Source of the DNA: Diplocloster hominis
GTDB lineage: Bacteria > Bacillota > Clostridia > Lachnospirales > Lachnospiraceae
Reading direction: 5' to 3'
NCBI RefSeq assembly: GCF_032380655.1
Contig: NZ_JAWDIY010000020.1
Location: forward strand, 1-64,000
DNA length: 64,000 bases
Each line of letters opens with the position of its first letter. The first letter of the stretch is position 1. Both the position numbers and the translations under genes were made by a program. Below, one piece after another: positions 17,314 through 25,276 of the stretch. The notes beneath the pieces were generated by a model that searched no databases, had not been told where the DNA came from, and worked only from the letters and a program-made list of their open reading frames with translations.

Positions 17314-18087
17314 ATGTTTAAAGCAGAGCGGCTTCAAAAAATACAAGAGCTCATAACCAAACAAAATCATATGGATATTAATACGTTAAGTAAGCTGCTG
17401 AATGTCTCCAACGTGACCGTTAGAAACGACCTGAAAGAGCTGGAGGAAAAGGGCATTCTTTACCGCACCCATGGCGGAGCCACACTCAGATCCCAAAGTC
17501 CGCTGCAGAGCATCCCTTTGCTGCAGGATCTGAATCCTTCCGCCGAAGCTTTCGCCGCAATCGAACGTATTGCTGAGAAAGCAGCCAACTATGTAGAAGA
17601 TAAAGAATGGATCTTCCTGGGGAGCGGTACGACTACCTGCGCCATTGCCAAGGCATTGGCCGGCCGCGACGTACAGGTTGTGACCAATAATGTCCTGGCC
17701 TCCTATATCCTATCCCAGCAGCCCAGCGCCAACGTGATCCTGTGCGGGGGGAAGGTATATACCGAACGGATCCCGTTTCTCTCCGGTGATCTGACGCTTA
17801 ATAATCTATCCTCCATGTTTTTTAACAAAGCATTTATAGGAGTCTCCGCTGTCGACTTTAAATGCGGATATTCGGTTTCCAATGATGTGGAATGCAATAT
17901 CTTCAAATTTTTGCAGGATTACTCCAAAGAAATCATCGTGGTGACAGACTCGTCAAAATTCGAAAAAGCAGCCTTCATGAGTATCGGAAACCTGGATATT
18001 GCCAACACCATAATTTCTGATACAGGAATGCCGGAGTGCTACCAGGAATACTACAAAGAAAATAATATTAATATGTTCCTGGTTTAA
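17314..18087 (+). CDS. DeoR-family transcriptional regulator
   Basis: 257 residues: N-terminal winged helix-turn-helix (about 5-58; LSKLLNVSNVTVRNDLKELEEKG) with the family tail YRTHGGATL, then a DeoRC sensor domain related to sugar isomerases (about 75-235) with the phospho-sugar-binding motif GSGTTTCAIAKAL. Such proteins usually repress and release DNA on binding a phosphorylated sugar. It is divergent from the nine-gene carbohydrate operon and presumably controls it, with an inducer such as the kinase product. Full length, intact. Confidence 0.93.
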   Translation: MFKAERLQKIQELITKQNHMDINTLSKLLNVSNVTVRNDLKELEEKGILYRTHGGATLRSQSPLQSIPLLQDLNPSAEAFAAIERIAEKAANYVEDKEWIFLGSGTTTCAIAKALAGRDVQVVTNNVLASYILSQQPSANVILCGGKVYTERIPFLSGDLTLNNLSSMFFNKAFIGVSAVDFKCGYSVSNDVECNIFKFLQDYSKEIIVVTDSSKFEKAAFMSIGNLDIANTIISDTGMPECYQEYYKENNINMFLV

Positions 18088-18170
18088 TTTTTTTACTGAT
18101 TTGAATCTTTATCTGATTGGTTTAACTCTTTTTGCGAAACAAATTTTCCTACAAATATCCCAATAACTCA

Positions 18171-18210
18171 GGAGATGTTCCTTTCATTTGGAAAGAACAT
18201 CTCTATTTTC
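18171..18210 (+). terminator. Terminator after the DeoR gene
   Basis: GAGATGTTC...GAACATCTC-type stem with an extended CTTTC/GAAAG inner stem (one bulge) followed by TATTTTC. It is 80 bp after the DeoR stop. The rest of 18088-18304 is T-rich with no gene. Confidence 0.65.
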
Positions 18211-18304
18211 TTACCTTTATCTTTCCTCAATTATCTTTTACTCTTTCCTTTTTCTTCTAGTCTCCAATATTTACTTTCTATTTTTTTCTTTTTTTAATTT
18301 TTCA

Positions 18305-18333
18305 CTGGACTTTTATTTCATTTTCGATATAAT
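18305..18333 (+). promoter_or_regulatory. Promoter of the cyclase-family gene
   Basis: CTGGAC, 17-bp spacer, perfect TATAAT (18328-18333). AGGAGG at 18351 is 8 nt before the ATG at 18365, giving a short leader of about 25 nt. Confidence 0.62.
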
Positions 18334-18364
18334 AAGAGATAATACAACATAGGAGGTATTTCCA

Positions 18365-19027
18365 ATGAAATTTCAAAAAGAACAATTAATTGAACTCAGC
18401 CATCCCCTGCTGGCAGATCAGGAATGTTTTCCTTACCATCCTTATCCCACCGGCTATACCTCAGCCAGCCATTGGTACATAGAAACACTCCTCATGATGG
18501 ACTCCCACATCGGGACCCACATCGAGATTCCCTATCACAGAAACGAACACGGACTGGACTGCAAAGACTGGCCCCTTGAAAAACTGATCGGCGAGGCCAC
18601 GGTCATCAATGTCCTGGGGAAAAAACCCAACGAGCCTGTCACTTTAGCCGATGTCCAAAAATATGAAGGAATCATCCAGGAAGAGGATATGATTTTCCTC
18701 TACACTGGATACGATCAATATTTCCACACTCCAGACTGGCAGCCCTACCCTTATATCGCGGAAGACGCGCTGGCCTGGCTGCTCTCTTTCCATCCCAAGG
18801 CACTGGGAACGGACGCCTCCGGGATCGAGCTGCCCGGCATCGATACCCAGGAACTCCCAGGGGAGCCCAACCACGTAAACTGCTTTAAAAACGGAACCGC
18901 TATCATCGAATCCCTGACGAATCTGGGGGCCATCGAGAACTGCCGGCCTACGGTCTTTGTACTGATTCCGATGGCTGAAGGGATGGATGCTTTTCCGGCT
19001 CGGATTGTGGCTATTAAAGGTGTGTGA
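18365..19027 (+). CDS. Cyclase-family metal hydrolase (kynurenine formamidase-like)
   Basis: 220 residues of the cyclase superfamily (bacterial KynB-like). The family metal motif HxGTHxDxPxH appears as SHIGTHIEIPYH (about residues 54-65), with Glu in place of the usual Asp. Further family sequence is LGTDASGIE (about 143-151) and the C-terminal PMAEGMDAFPARIVAI. Members hydrolyse amide or ester bonds using Mn or Zn. No tryptophan-catabolism gene is nearby and the gene is monocistronic, so the substrate is open. The 118 bp after it are G-rich, with no clear terminator. Confidence 0.85.
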   Translation: MKFQKEQLIELSHPLLADQECFPYHPYPTGYTSASHWYIETLLMMDSHIGTHIEIPYHRNEHGLDCKDWPLEKLIGEATVINVLGKKPNEPVTLADVQKYEGIIQEEDMIFLYTGYDQYFHTPDWQPYPYIAEDALAWLLSFHPKALGTDASGIELPGIDTQELPGEPNHVNCFKNGTAIIESLTNLGAIENCRPTVFVLIPMAEGMDAFPARIVAIKGV

Positions 19028-19145
19028 TGGCGGGTATGACTTAGGGATCGGAGGGCCGGGTTTGCAGGGAAGCCGGCTATTTGGGAGGGGCCGGGAACGG
19101 ATTCCACAGTCGCCGCTCCCCTCTTCCTTCCAGCATATTTCCCAA

Positions 19146-20015
19146 CTAAATCTTCTCACTGTAAATATTCTTATACCCTTCCCCATAGATCTCGTTGGCG
19201 CTGCTTATGATTAAGAAGGCACAGGGGTCGGTCTGTTTGACGATCTCCTCCAGTCTGGGATAGTAGTGCTTTTTCAGGACACAGAGGATTACCTGCTTTT
19301 CTGTGTTGGTGTAGGCTCCCTGGCCCTGCAGATAGGTTACGCCTACTTCCAGTTCCTGGAGGACTCTGTCTGCGATATGCCGGGCGCTGTCACTTATGAT
19401 GTAGACTAGTTTGGCTTCGTCTTTTCCGTATAATACCATGTCGAGAATGATGGAGTTTATCAGAACCGCGATTCCGGCATATAGGGCTTTGTCCAGATCC
19501 TGGAATATGATACCGGATAGGGCGACAATGAATGCGTCGGTTATCAGGAATATTTTTCCTGTTTTCATGTAGGGGAAATGGATACGGAGCAGTTTTACTA
19601 TGATGTCTGTTCCTCCGGTGGTGGCCCCTGCTTTGAATATAATTCCCATTCCGATTGCAACCAGGATGGCGCCGGTTATGGAAGCCAGCAGGGGATTGAC
19701 AGTTACCGCGCCGATCTGGCTGAATAAGTTGGTACACACGGAGATGGCCGCTACGGCATAGAACGTGGACAAGATGAATTTTATACCGAATTTCCAGATT
19801 CCCAGGGCGACTACTGGTATATTAAACAGGAAAAACCAGGTTCCTGTCCTCCATCCTGTGATGTGGCTTAGTATGATGGCTAGTCCCGACATGCCTCCCG
19901 GCGCCAGTCCGTTGGGATCCAGGAAAAGGCTGATACCCGCAGAATAGATGAGTGCGGCTGCTGTTATGTATAGATAGCTTTGTATTGATTTGTTTATGTA
20001 CTTTCTGTGGCCCAT
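19146..20015 (-). CDS. YitT-family membrane protein
   Basis: 289 residues: five or six hydrophobic segments (about 15-190) with the family motif NPNGLAPGGMSGLA-like sequence (here DPNGLAPGGMSGLAI) and KAGATTGGTDI, then a cytoplasmic DUF2179 domain (about 215-285; VYIISDSARHIADRVLQEL). The function of this widespread Firmicute family is not established; the DUF2179 end resembles small regulatory domains. It is a single gene, convergent with the cyclase gene. Intact and typical in length. Confidence 0.92.
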   Translation of the reverse strand: MGHRKYINKSIQSYLYITAAALIYSAGISLFLDPNGLAPGGMSGLAIILSHITGWRTGTWFFLFNIPVVALGIWKFGIKFILSTFYAVAAISVCTNLFSQIGAVTVNPLLASITGAILVAIGMGIIFKAGATTGGTDIIVKLLRIHFPYMKTGKIFLITDAFIVALSGIIFQDLDKALYAGIAVLINSIILDMVLYGKDEAKLVYIISDSARHIADRVLQELEVGVTYLQGQGAYTNTEKQVILCVLKKHYYPRLEEIVKQTDPCAFLIISSANEIYGEGYKNIYSEKI

Positions 20016-20150
20016 GAATCTTTCGCTCCTTTTTCTTTATTTTTCTCTTTTTTATGATTATAGCATTATTTCTTTCTATTTTACAATATATATTTTCTAT
20101 TATTTTCTTTTTACTTTCTTTTATTTTCGTTTTTAGTTTATGATTTTAAA

Positions 20151-20214
20151 ATGTTCCATAGTTTTGAATGTTCCATAGTTTTGAATGTTCTATAGTTTTG
20201 AATGTTCTATAGTA
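20151..20214. repeat. 17-bp direct tandem repeat
   Basis: The unit ATGTTCCATAGTTTTGA occurs at 20151 and 20168, then with one change (CTAT) at 20185, and as a 13-bp partial copy at 20202. It lies in the 368-bp gap 20016-20383, upstream of the small ORF/macrodomain promoter. The remaining gap sequence is T-rich, then has GGTACCGG-type motifs, with no other gene seen. Confidence 0.85.
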
Positions 20215-20298
20215 TGGTTTTTGTCTTTGTATTTGGTCTGGTACTTAATTGACTCTGATGGTAACCGGTTGGAAACTATGGTACCGGAAGGTGCGTAC

Positions 20299-20327
20299 TT
20301 CACATTGGAACTGTATATGTTTATAAT
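20299..20327 (+). promoter_or_regulatory. Promoter of the macrodomain-SirTM operon
   Basis: TTCACA (20299-20304), 17-bp spacer, perfect TATAAT (20322-20327), about 57 bp before the ATG at 20384. Confidence 0.6.
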
Positions 20328-20383
20328 AAGTTGTAAGAAGATTATCTGAATATTTTGGACAGATTAGTACAGGAAACTGTTAT

Positions 20384-20551
20384 ATGATCTATGACGAACA
20401 AAGACTTTATTTGATCCAGGAGCTGTTACCGGAGGAGGCCTGCTTTCAAGATATTGTGGTACCGGAAAATGAACAGCGAAGCTACAAACCAGCTCCCCAG
20501 GCCTTTAATAAAATAAAGGTGTCTGCCGCAGAGAAAGGAGTAGAATTATGA
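20384..20551 (+). CDS. 55-residue ORF resembling the macrodomain protein's N-terminus
   Basis: MIYDEQRLYLIQELLPEEAC and onward for 55 residues; the TGA at 20549-20551 overlaps the next gene's ATG (ATGA). Its opening matches the start of the adjacent macrodomain protein (MTHEEQRIWLIRYLLSENAE): both have an EQR-x-x-LI-x-x-LL helix. It is therefore either a truncated tandem duplicate or a small protein made from the same helical module. CAGGAA lies about 8 nt before the ATG. The coupled stop/start and a promoter just upstream suggest it is translated. No further function is assignable. Confidence 0.5.
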   Translation: MIYDEQRLYLIQELLPEEACFQDIVVPENEQRSYKPAPQAFNKIKVSAAEKGVEL

Positions 20552-21339
20552 CACACGAGGAACAAAGAATATGGTTGATTCGATATCTGCTGTCGGAAAA
20601 TGCGGAATACTCAACTGTGCATATACCTGACAATGTTCAAAGTCAAAAAGACCTGCTGCGCAGTCTGATGAATGTTCGGACACCTGCGCCTGTCAGCCCG
20701 GAGTTTATCACTGTTCAGGATGATTATTTAACTGCGGAGAATATAGCAGCGGGTATTACAGATGTGGATGACTTGTTACCGCTGAAAATGGATGACAGGC
20801 TTTATCTCTGGCAGGGGGATATGACGAGTCTGCGGATTGACGCCATAGTGAATCCGGCAAACACTGCGCTTTTGGGCTGCTTCTGCCCCCTTCACAGCTG
20901 TGCGGATAATATGATACATTCAAAGAGTGGTATAGAATTGCGCTTAGAGTGTGATAAAATGATGAAAGCTCAGGGTCATGACGAACCTGCCGGGCAGGCC
21001 AAAATCACACCGGCTTACAATCTGCCCGGCCGGTATATTCTGCACACGGTAGGCCCCATCATTTACGGCAGGGTTACGCGGGAAGACAAAGAGCTGCTGG
21101 CCTCCTGTTATCTCTCCTGTCTGAAGCTGGCTGCTGCAAATGGGCTGAAAAGCATCGCCTTCTGCTGTATTTCTACCGGTGAATTCCATTTTCCTAACGA
21201 GGAAGCCGCCAAAATCGCTGTCGAAACAGTAATAGATTTTTTAAAGACCAACCATCAGATCCAGCAGGTTGTTTTCAATGTGTATAAGGATATCGATCTG
21301 CAGATCTACCGGAGGCTGTTGGGAGAAGATCGATGCTGA
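20548..21339 (+). CDS. Protein-ADP-ribose hydrolase, zinc-type macrodomain
   Basis: 263 residues. An N-terminal helical extension (1-85) is followed by a macrodomain: LYLWQGDMTSLRIDAIVNPAN (split as LYLWQGDMTSL and RIDAIVNPAN; about 91-111), the likely zinc motif GCFCPLHSCADNMIH (about 115-129), PGRYILHTVGP (about 153) and SIAFCCISTGEFHFPNEEAA (about 210-228). The family removes ADP-ribose from protein. It precedes a SirTM gene by about 150 bp, the pairing known from staphylococci and streptococci, where the two write and erase ADP-ribose on a lipoylated GcvH-like carrier. Neither GcvH-L nor a lipoate ligase is found here. Confidence 0.9.
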   Translation: MTHEEQRIWLIRYLLSENAEYSTVHIPDNVQSQKDLLRSLMNVRTPAPVSPEFITVQDDYLTAENIAAGITDVDDLLPLKMDDRLYLWQGDMTSLRIDAIVNPANTALLGCFCPLHSCADNMIHSKSGIELRLECDKMMKAQGHDEPAGQAKITPAYNLPGRYILHTVGPIIYGRVTREDKELLASCYLSCLKLAAANGLKSIAFCCISTGEFHFPNEEAAKIAVETVIDFLKTNHQIQQVVFNVYKDIDLQIYRRLLGEDRC

Positions 21340-21492
21340 CCAGGAAAACCACCGCAGGACAAAAAGCCTTCAGAAGAATATGTTCTGTCCTTAGCGCACC
21401 AGTAAGCAATTGACGAAAACATTGAGAAAACAGCGTATTTCAGAACATTTGCAACTCTTGACAACAAACTAGAAGGAAAGGCGGGGTGCGTG

Positions 21493-22377
21493 ATGTTTGG
21501 GTTTCACAGCCTTGGAAGAACCAATACATTAAACGGTGTGGAGAAATTACGCAGTGCTTTGGAACAGGCAGAAACCGTTATCATCGGTGCAGGAGCCGGA
21601 CTTTCCACATCAGCCGGTTTTGTTTATACCGGAGAACGCTTTCAAGAAAACTTCGATGACTTTGCAAAAAAATATCACTTTAACGATATGTATTCGGGCG
21701 GCTTTTATCCTTACGATACTTTGGAGGAATACTGGGCATATTGGAGCCGCTATATTTGGCTTAATAGATACACGGCAGCACGAAAGCCTGTGTATAATGA
21801 ACTGTTTAATCTGATAAAGGACAAAGATTATTTTGTTTTGACTACCAATGTTGACCATCAGTTTCAGAAAGCAGGTTTTGATAAAATGCGGCTGTTTTAC
21901 ACACAGGGCGATTATGGCCTATGGCAGTGCAGTGAGCCGTGCCACCAGAATACATATGACAATGAGGAGCTTGTTCGCCAGATGGTAGCCCGACAGAAGG
22001 ATATGCGTGTGCCGAGTGAGCTGGTGCCGCACTGCCCGGTCTGCGGAAAGCCAATGAGCATGAATCTGCGGGCAGACAATACCTTTGTCGAGGACGAAGG
22101 CTGGCATATGGCGGCCGAACGATATGCTGAATTTCTGCGGCGGCACGAAAATACAAAGGTGCTGTTTCTGGAATTAGGTACAGGAATGAACACGCCTTCG
22201 ATCGTAAAATTTTCTTTCTGGCGCATGGTATATCAGTGGTCGTTTACCACCTATGCCTGCATCAACATGGGCGAAGCCTATGCGCCAAAGGAAATAGAAG
22301 CAAAGTCAATCTGCATCAATGAGGACATCGGAAGTGTCTTAAATCAAATGAATACTCCCCTTTCAGGCGGTTTCTGA
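21493..22377 (+). CDS. SirTM (class M sirtuin), protein ADP-ribosyltransferase
   Basis: About 294 residues from the ATG at 21493 (a GTG at 21490 is an alternative). The NAD-binding GAGAGLSTSAGF (about 33-44) and TTNVDHQF are clear. The usual catalytic His of deacetylase sirtuins is replaced by Gln in FYTQGDYG, the hallmark of SirTM ADP-ribosyltransferases. A four-Cys zinc module is visible as CSEPC and CPVCGK. It forms an operon-like pair with the macrodomain hydrolase. The reading frame stays open upstream to an in-frame TAA near 21404, so the 150-bp gap may contain eroded coding sequence. Its final codons lie inside a 16-bp-stem terminator. Confidence 0.9.
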   Translation: MFGFHSLGRTNTLNGVEKLRSALEQAETVIIGAGAGLSTSAGFVYTGERFQENFDDFAKKYHFNDMYSGGFYPYDTLEEYWAYWSRYIWLNRYTAARKPVYNELFNLIKDKDYFVLTTNVDHQFQKAGFDKMRLFYTQGDYGLWQCSEPCHQNTYDNEELVRQMVARQKDMRVPSELVPHCPVCGKPMSMNLRADNTFVEDEGWHMAAERYAEFLRRHENTKVLFLELGTGMNTPSIVKFSFWRMVYQWSFTTYACINMGEAYAPKEIEAKSICINEDIGSVLNQMNTPLSGGF

Positions 22378-22389
22378 AAGGGGAGTATT
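22351..22389 (+). terminator. Hairpin overlapping the SirTM stop codon
   Basis: A 16-bp perfect stem (AATACTCCCCTTTCAG with its complement) around a 7-nt loop. The left arm encodes the last SirTM residues and the stop codon TGA lies in the right arm. It is followed by ATAAAATT rather than a strong T run. It separates SirTM from the convergent phosphoribosyltransferase gene. Confidence 0.7.
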
Positions 22390-22481
22390 ATAAAATTAGG
22401 AAAAAGGATGTAATCAATGATCCGATAAAGTCTATTCATTTGGGTTTATCTTTTATATCAATAATTTAATCATTGATATGG

Positions 22482-23198
22482 TTATAGTTCGCTGTACCCA
22501 TAACTGTTCACGATGGCATCCATCGGCAGGCCTGCCTTGCACATCTCGCATTCATCCGGCTCGGACAGCTTAAAGTCCGGCAGATCTGATACATTGAATA
22601 CTGAATTTACCGGATATCCCTCTATATTATCAATCACGCTGAATATAACGGAAATCCCCTCCACGATGCCGCCGTAGGATGTAATACACCGGATACTCTT
22701 ATAAATCGTCCGGCCCGACATGGCGGTAGCCAGTACGACCAGCACATGCTTGTTCCGGATCATCCTTCGTATATTATCTCTCACAACCATCTGGCCGCTG
22801 GAATCAAATTCAGGGCTTACCACATAAAAGGATTTGTGTTCGTTCTGGGAGCTTACCCCCAGCTTACTCAGCTCCTGCGCGACATAAGCCCCTATTACTT
22901 CACAGCCATCCATGCAGATAATGGTGTCGATCGGAGTCTTAGACGCAAACGACCTGGCCATCTCCGAGAAAAAAGCACAGTCGCTTCCTCCCATATTGGT
23001 CTGAGTCAAATTCACGCGGCTGACATATCGCTGAGACATGGTCTTGGCCACCATCTCAGACTCTTTCTGACGCATTTTCAGATTGGACATATCTATATAA
23101 TAGTTGACATGAAAGCGGTCGGATGAAAAATGACCGGGAGTTACGGTAAGGTGAAGCTCCGGGTTCTCCTTCGATGGAATCTTGATCCTTTCCTGCAT
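22482..23198 (-). CDS. Phosphoribosyltransferase-like protein (orotate PRTase type)
   Basis: 238 residues with a type I phosphoribosyltransferase-like fold: a hydrophobic strand and acidic turn IDTIICMDGCEVIGAYVAQ (about 90-108) and the PRPP-loop region HVLVVLATAMSGRTIYKSI (about 150-168). The loop has ATAMSGRT where orotate PRTases have an acidic pair before TTGGS, so catalytic activity is uncertain. The C-terminus carries CEMCKAGLP, a possible metal or redox pair. The family is common in Lachnospiraceae, usually as a single gene. The short RBS AGGAGG is 5-8 nt before the ATG. It has no operon partner here. Confidence 0.65.
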   Translation of the reverse strand: MQERIKIPSKENPELHLTVTPGHFSSDRFHVNYYIDMSNLKMRQKESEMVAKTMSQRYVSRVNLTQTNMGGSDCAFFSEMARSFASKTPIDTIICMDGCEVIGAYVAQELSKLGVSSQNEHKSFYVVSPEFDSSGQMVVRDNIRRMIRNKHVLVVLATAMSGRTIYKSIRCITSYGGIVEGISVIFSVIDNIEGYPVNSVFNVSDLPDFKLSEPDECEMCKAGLPMDAIVNSYGYSEL

Positions 23199-23355
23199 AA
23201 TTACCTCCTCCTGACACTCAAAATACTTATTTATATAAATAGTATCATTTTTCCCCGGCTGCTGTAAATAACTTAGGCTATGTTCTTACCCGCCATTTCC
23301 GATTTTTATGGTGTTGGATTCTGTTATATGTCCTGCGAAAAGAGTCCGTGAATGC

Positions 23356-24525
23356 TCAGTCACCAATAGGTACTGAAAATACGTATTCATCCAGGATCTC
23401 TCTTGGGGAGTCCGGATTTTCCCGGAAACGGATCGGTACGATCTCGAGGGATGTGAGCTGCTCTGCTCCGTCGGATATATCATAGCAGATATCTACTCTC
23501 CAGTCCTTGTTTTCGGCCTGCTCTACATTGACCAGTGTGGAGTTACCGCCCTCTCCATTTTTAAATTCGTATTCGTTTCCATGGTCGTCCCGGAAGAAGA
23601 ATTCCGTGCCGGAAGCAAAATCTCTTGCTTTTTGTTCCGCTCCTTCACCGGAGAACTGATAGGAAAAATCGATTTTCATGGAAAGGGGAGTGATGACGCA
23701 GCTGTTCAAAGAAGCACTGCAGTCTTTTAACTGTATCAGCTGACCCTGCTGCCGTTTTGCGGGCTGGTCAGAAGCCACCCGGAAGATTAGGTCCTGGTTC
23801 TGGTACCTTACCATCCCCTCCGGATTCCGGGTATCTGAGGCTGTATCTGAGTCTGTATCCGATGCCGATTTACCATATACAGATACCGGGATCCGTACCT
23901 CGAAATCATCTGGAAGCTCCTGCCCGGACAAGTCTACCCGGAATGTATATTCACCGTTTTCTTCCACCGTATCCACCGGTCCGCATTCTTTTCCGTCCGC
24001 GAACAGGCGGTCCGCGTTCAGATCATATTTTCTTCCGTTTTCGGTGACGTTGGCATAGACATATAGTTTCATTCCGTCGTATATGGTTTCCCTGATCTGC
24101 AATAGGGGAGACTGGTCATCCAAAGGCAGCCAATTTTCAGCCCCCTCCACTGCCGCTCCTGAAGCCGTCGGGTTCTCATTTTTTTCTGTTTGCTGGGTAA
24201 TGTCCGTTTGAAGCAGCTCTTCCGCTTTTTCCCTGCGTTCCTCCCGTTCCATATCGAACCGTTCCAGCAAAAGATGTCTCGCCGCCGCCAACGCGGTGGT
24301 TCCCAGAATCAAAGTGGCCGCTAACACCAGCAGAGCCTTTCTGCCGATCTGTTTTTTCCTACGGCGGTTCTTGCCCCGTACCTGCCGGTCTATTTCCTGT
24401 ACCACTGTCCTGTGAAAACATTCCGGGACTTCCGGGAATGTCTGATCCCATAATTGTTCTTTTCCTTCTGAGTTGTATTTACTGCGACCCACTTCAGGTA
24501 TGGGGGAACCGTTTCCTTGTCTCAT
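23356..24525 (-). CDS. DUF4179-type transmembrane anti-sigma factor
   Basis: 389 residues. A cytosolic N-terminus (1-60; LWDQTFPEVPECFHRTV) is followed by one membrane helix (about 62-83; ALLVLAATLILGTTALAAA) and a large outer part with beta-rich repeats like other DUF4179/DUF5643 proteins. It overlaps the ECF sigma gene by ATGA and is its likely membrane-bound inhibitor. The first 22 residues are encoded by a copy of the hairpin/SD leader element (24461-24523) read in a different frame from that used in copy B, so this N-terminal extension seems to come from the repeat rather than from the protein family. Confidence 0.8.
   Translation of the reverse strand: MRQGNGSPIPEVGRSKYNSEGKEQLWDQTFPEVPECFHRTVVQEIDRQVRGKNRRRKKQIGRKALLVLAATLILGTTALAAARHLLLERFDMEREERREKAEELLQTDITQQTEKNENPTASGAAVEGAENWLPLDDQSPLLQIRETIYDGMKLYVYANVTENGRKYDLNADRLFADGKECGPVDTVEENGEYTFRVDLSGQELPDDFEVRIPVSVYGKSASDTDSDTASDTRNPEGMVRYQNQDLIFRVASDQPAKRQQGQLIQLKDCSASLNSCVITPLSMKIDFSYQFSGEGAEQKARDFASGTEFFFRDDHGNEYEFKNGEGGNSTLVNVEQAENKDWRVDICYDISDGAEQLTSLEIVPIRFRENPDSPREILDEYVFSVPIGD
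24461..24523 (-). repeat. Hairpin/Shine-Dalgarno leader element, copy C (inside coding sequence)
   Basis: 63 nt that align without gaps to copy B (27724-27786): both contain TTTCCT, AGTTG-ATTTACTGC, TTCAGGTATGG and ACC-TTTCCT in the same order. The hairpin persists through G-U pairs (GTTGTA with TGCGAC). Here the element lies at the 5' end of the anti-sigma coding region, immediately after its ATG. Confidence 0.65.
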
Positions 24526-24995
24526 ATTTGTACCTCCTGTTCTTCCAACAACTGTTTTAACTTTTCCCGTCCACGGGAGAGACGGCTTTTCACCGTTCCT
24601 TCCGAAATCTTCTGTATCAATGCGGTCTCTTTCACAGAAAATCCTTCGATATAGTATAGGACCACGGTTATGCGCAGATCGGGATTGAGCTGTCCTAACG
24701 CCAGATACAGATCACTGTATTCTTTCGTCTCGGCCGGACTGTCCGCCTCCTGCTCCATCGGCAGGTACCGTTTCCGGTCTTTGAGCAGATGATAGCATTC
24801 ATTGATCAGAATCCGCGTAAACCATGTCTTTGCATAACAGTCCTGCTTAAGCCCCGCTAACTTGGAAAAAGCGATCGCTATTGCTTCCTGTACCGCATCC
24901 GCACAGTCTTCATCATTTTTCAGGATGGATTTGGAAATGTGGTAAAAGCTTCTCTCATTATCCATAATCACATTTGCAAAAGCTTCTTTTGTCAT
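24522..24995 (-). CDS. ECF-type RNA polymerase sigma factor
   Basis: 157 residues from the ATG at 24995 (the longer ORF upstream is not sigma-like; AAAGGAAC precedes the chosen start). Sigma-2 region: ISKSILKNDEDCADAVQEAIAIAFSKL (quoted in part: NDEDCADAVQEAIAIAF; about 20-45) and KTWFTRILINECY. Sigma-4 helix-turn-helix: ETALIQKISEGTVKSRLSRG (about 122-142). It is co-transcribed with, and overlaps by 4 bp, the membrane anti-sigma gene, so it is likely released by an envelope signal. A similar pair lies at 56.9-59 kb. Confidence 0.9.
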   Translation of the reverse strand: MTKEAFANVIMDNERSFYHISKSILKNDEDCADAVQEAIAIAFSKLAGLKQDCYAKTWFTRILINECYHLLKDRKRYLPMEQEADSPAETKEYSDLYLALGQLNPDLRITVVLYYIEGFSVKETALIQKISEGTVKSRLSRGREKLKQLLEEQEVQI

Positions 24996-25104
24996 ACTGC
25001 GAAGTTCCTTTCTTTCATCGGCCGTTGAAATCTTATTTACACTAATTAGAGGAAGAGGAAGGTGATTTGGTTCCATGCCGCGAAAATAATATAGCCGCCG
25101 GAAG

Positions 25105-25142
25105 CAAGAAAAAACTGCCCGGCAGTTTTTAACAGCTGCCGG
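25105..25142 (-). terminator. Terminator after metK
   Basis: On the minus strand, CCGGCAG...CTGCCGG is followed by GGCAGTTTTTT; an alternative hairpin pairs AAAAACTG with CAGTTTTT. The T run ends the metK transcript 135 bp after its stop, ahead of the ECF sigma gene. Confidence 0.65.
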
Positions 25143-25276
25143 ACAGATTCCCAGACCCAGACGGATATTCCATCCTATCCGCATAATCTTATGTTTTCTC
25201 ATTATCATCTTATGTTTTCACATCTTATATTTTTTCATACATGCATTCCAGCTTAACAGGAAACAGCCGGAACTTT

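Noticed and set aside
20305..20327. TTGGAA with TATAAT as a promoter pair
   Set aside because: Spacer of 11 bp; TTCACA at 20299 with a 17-bp spacer fits.
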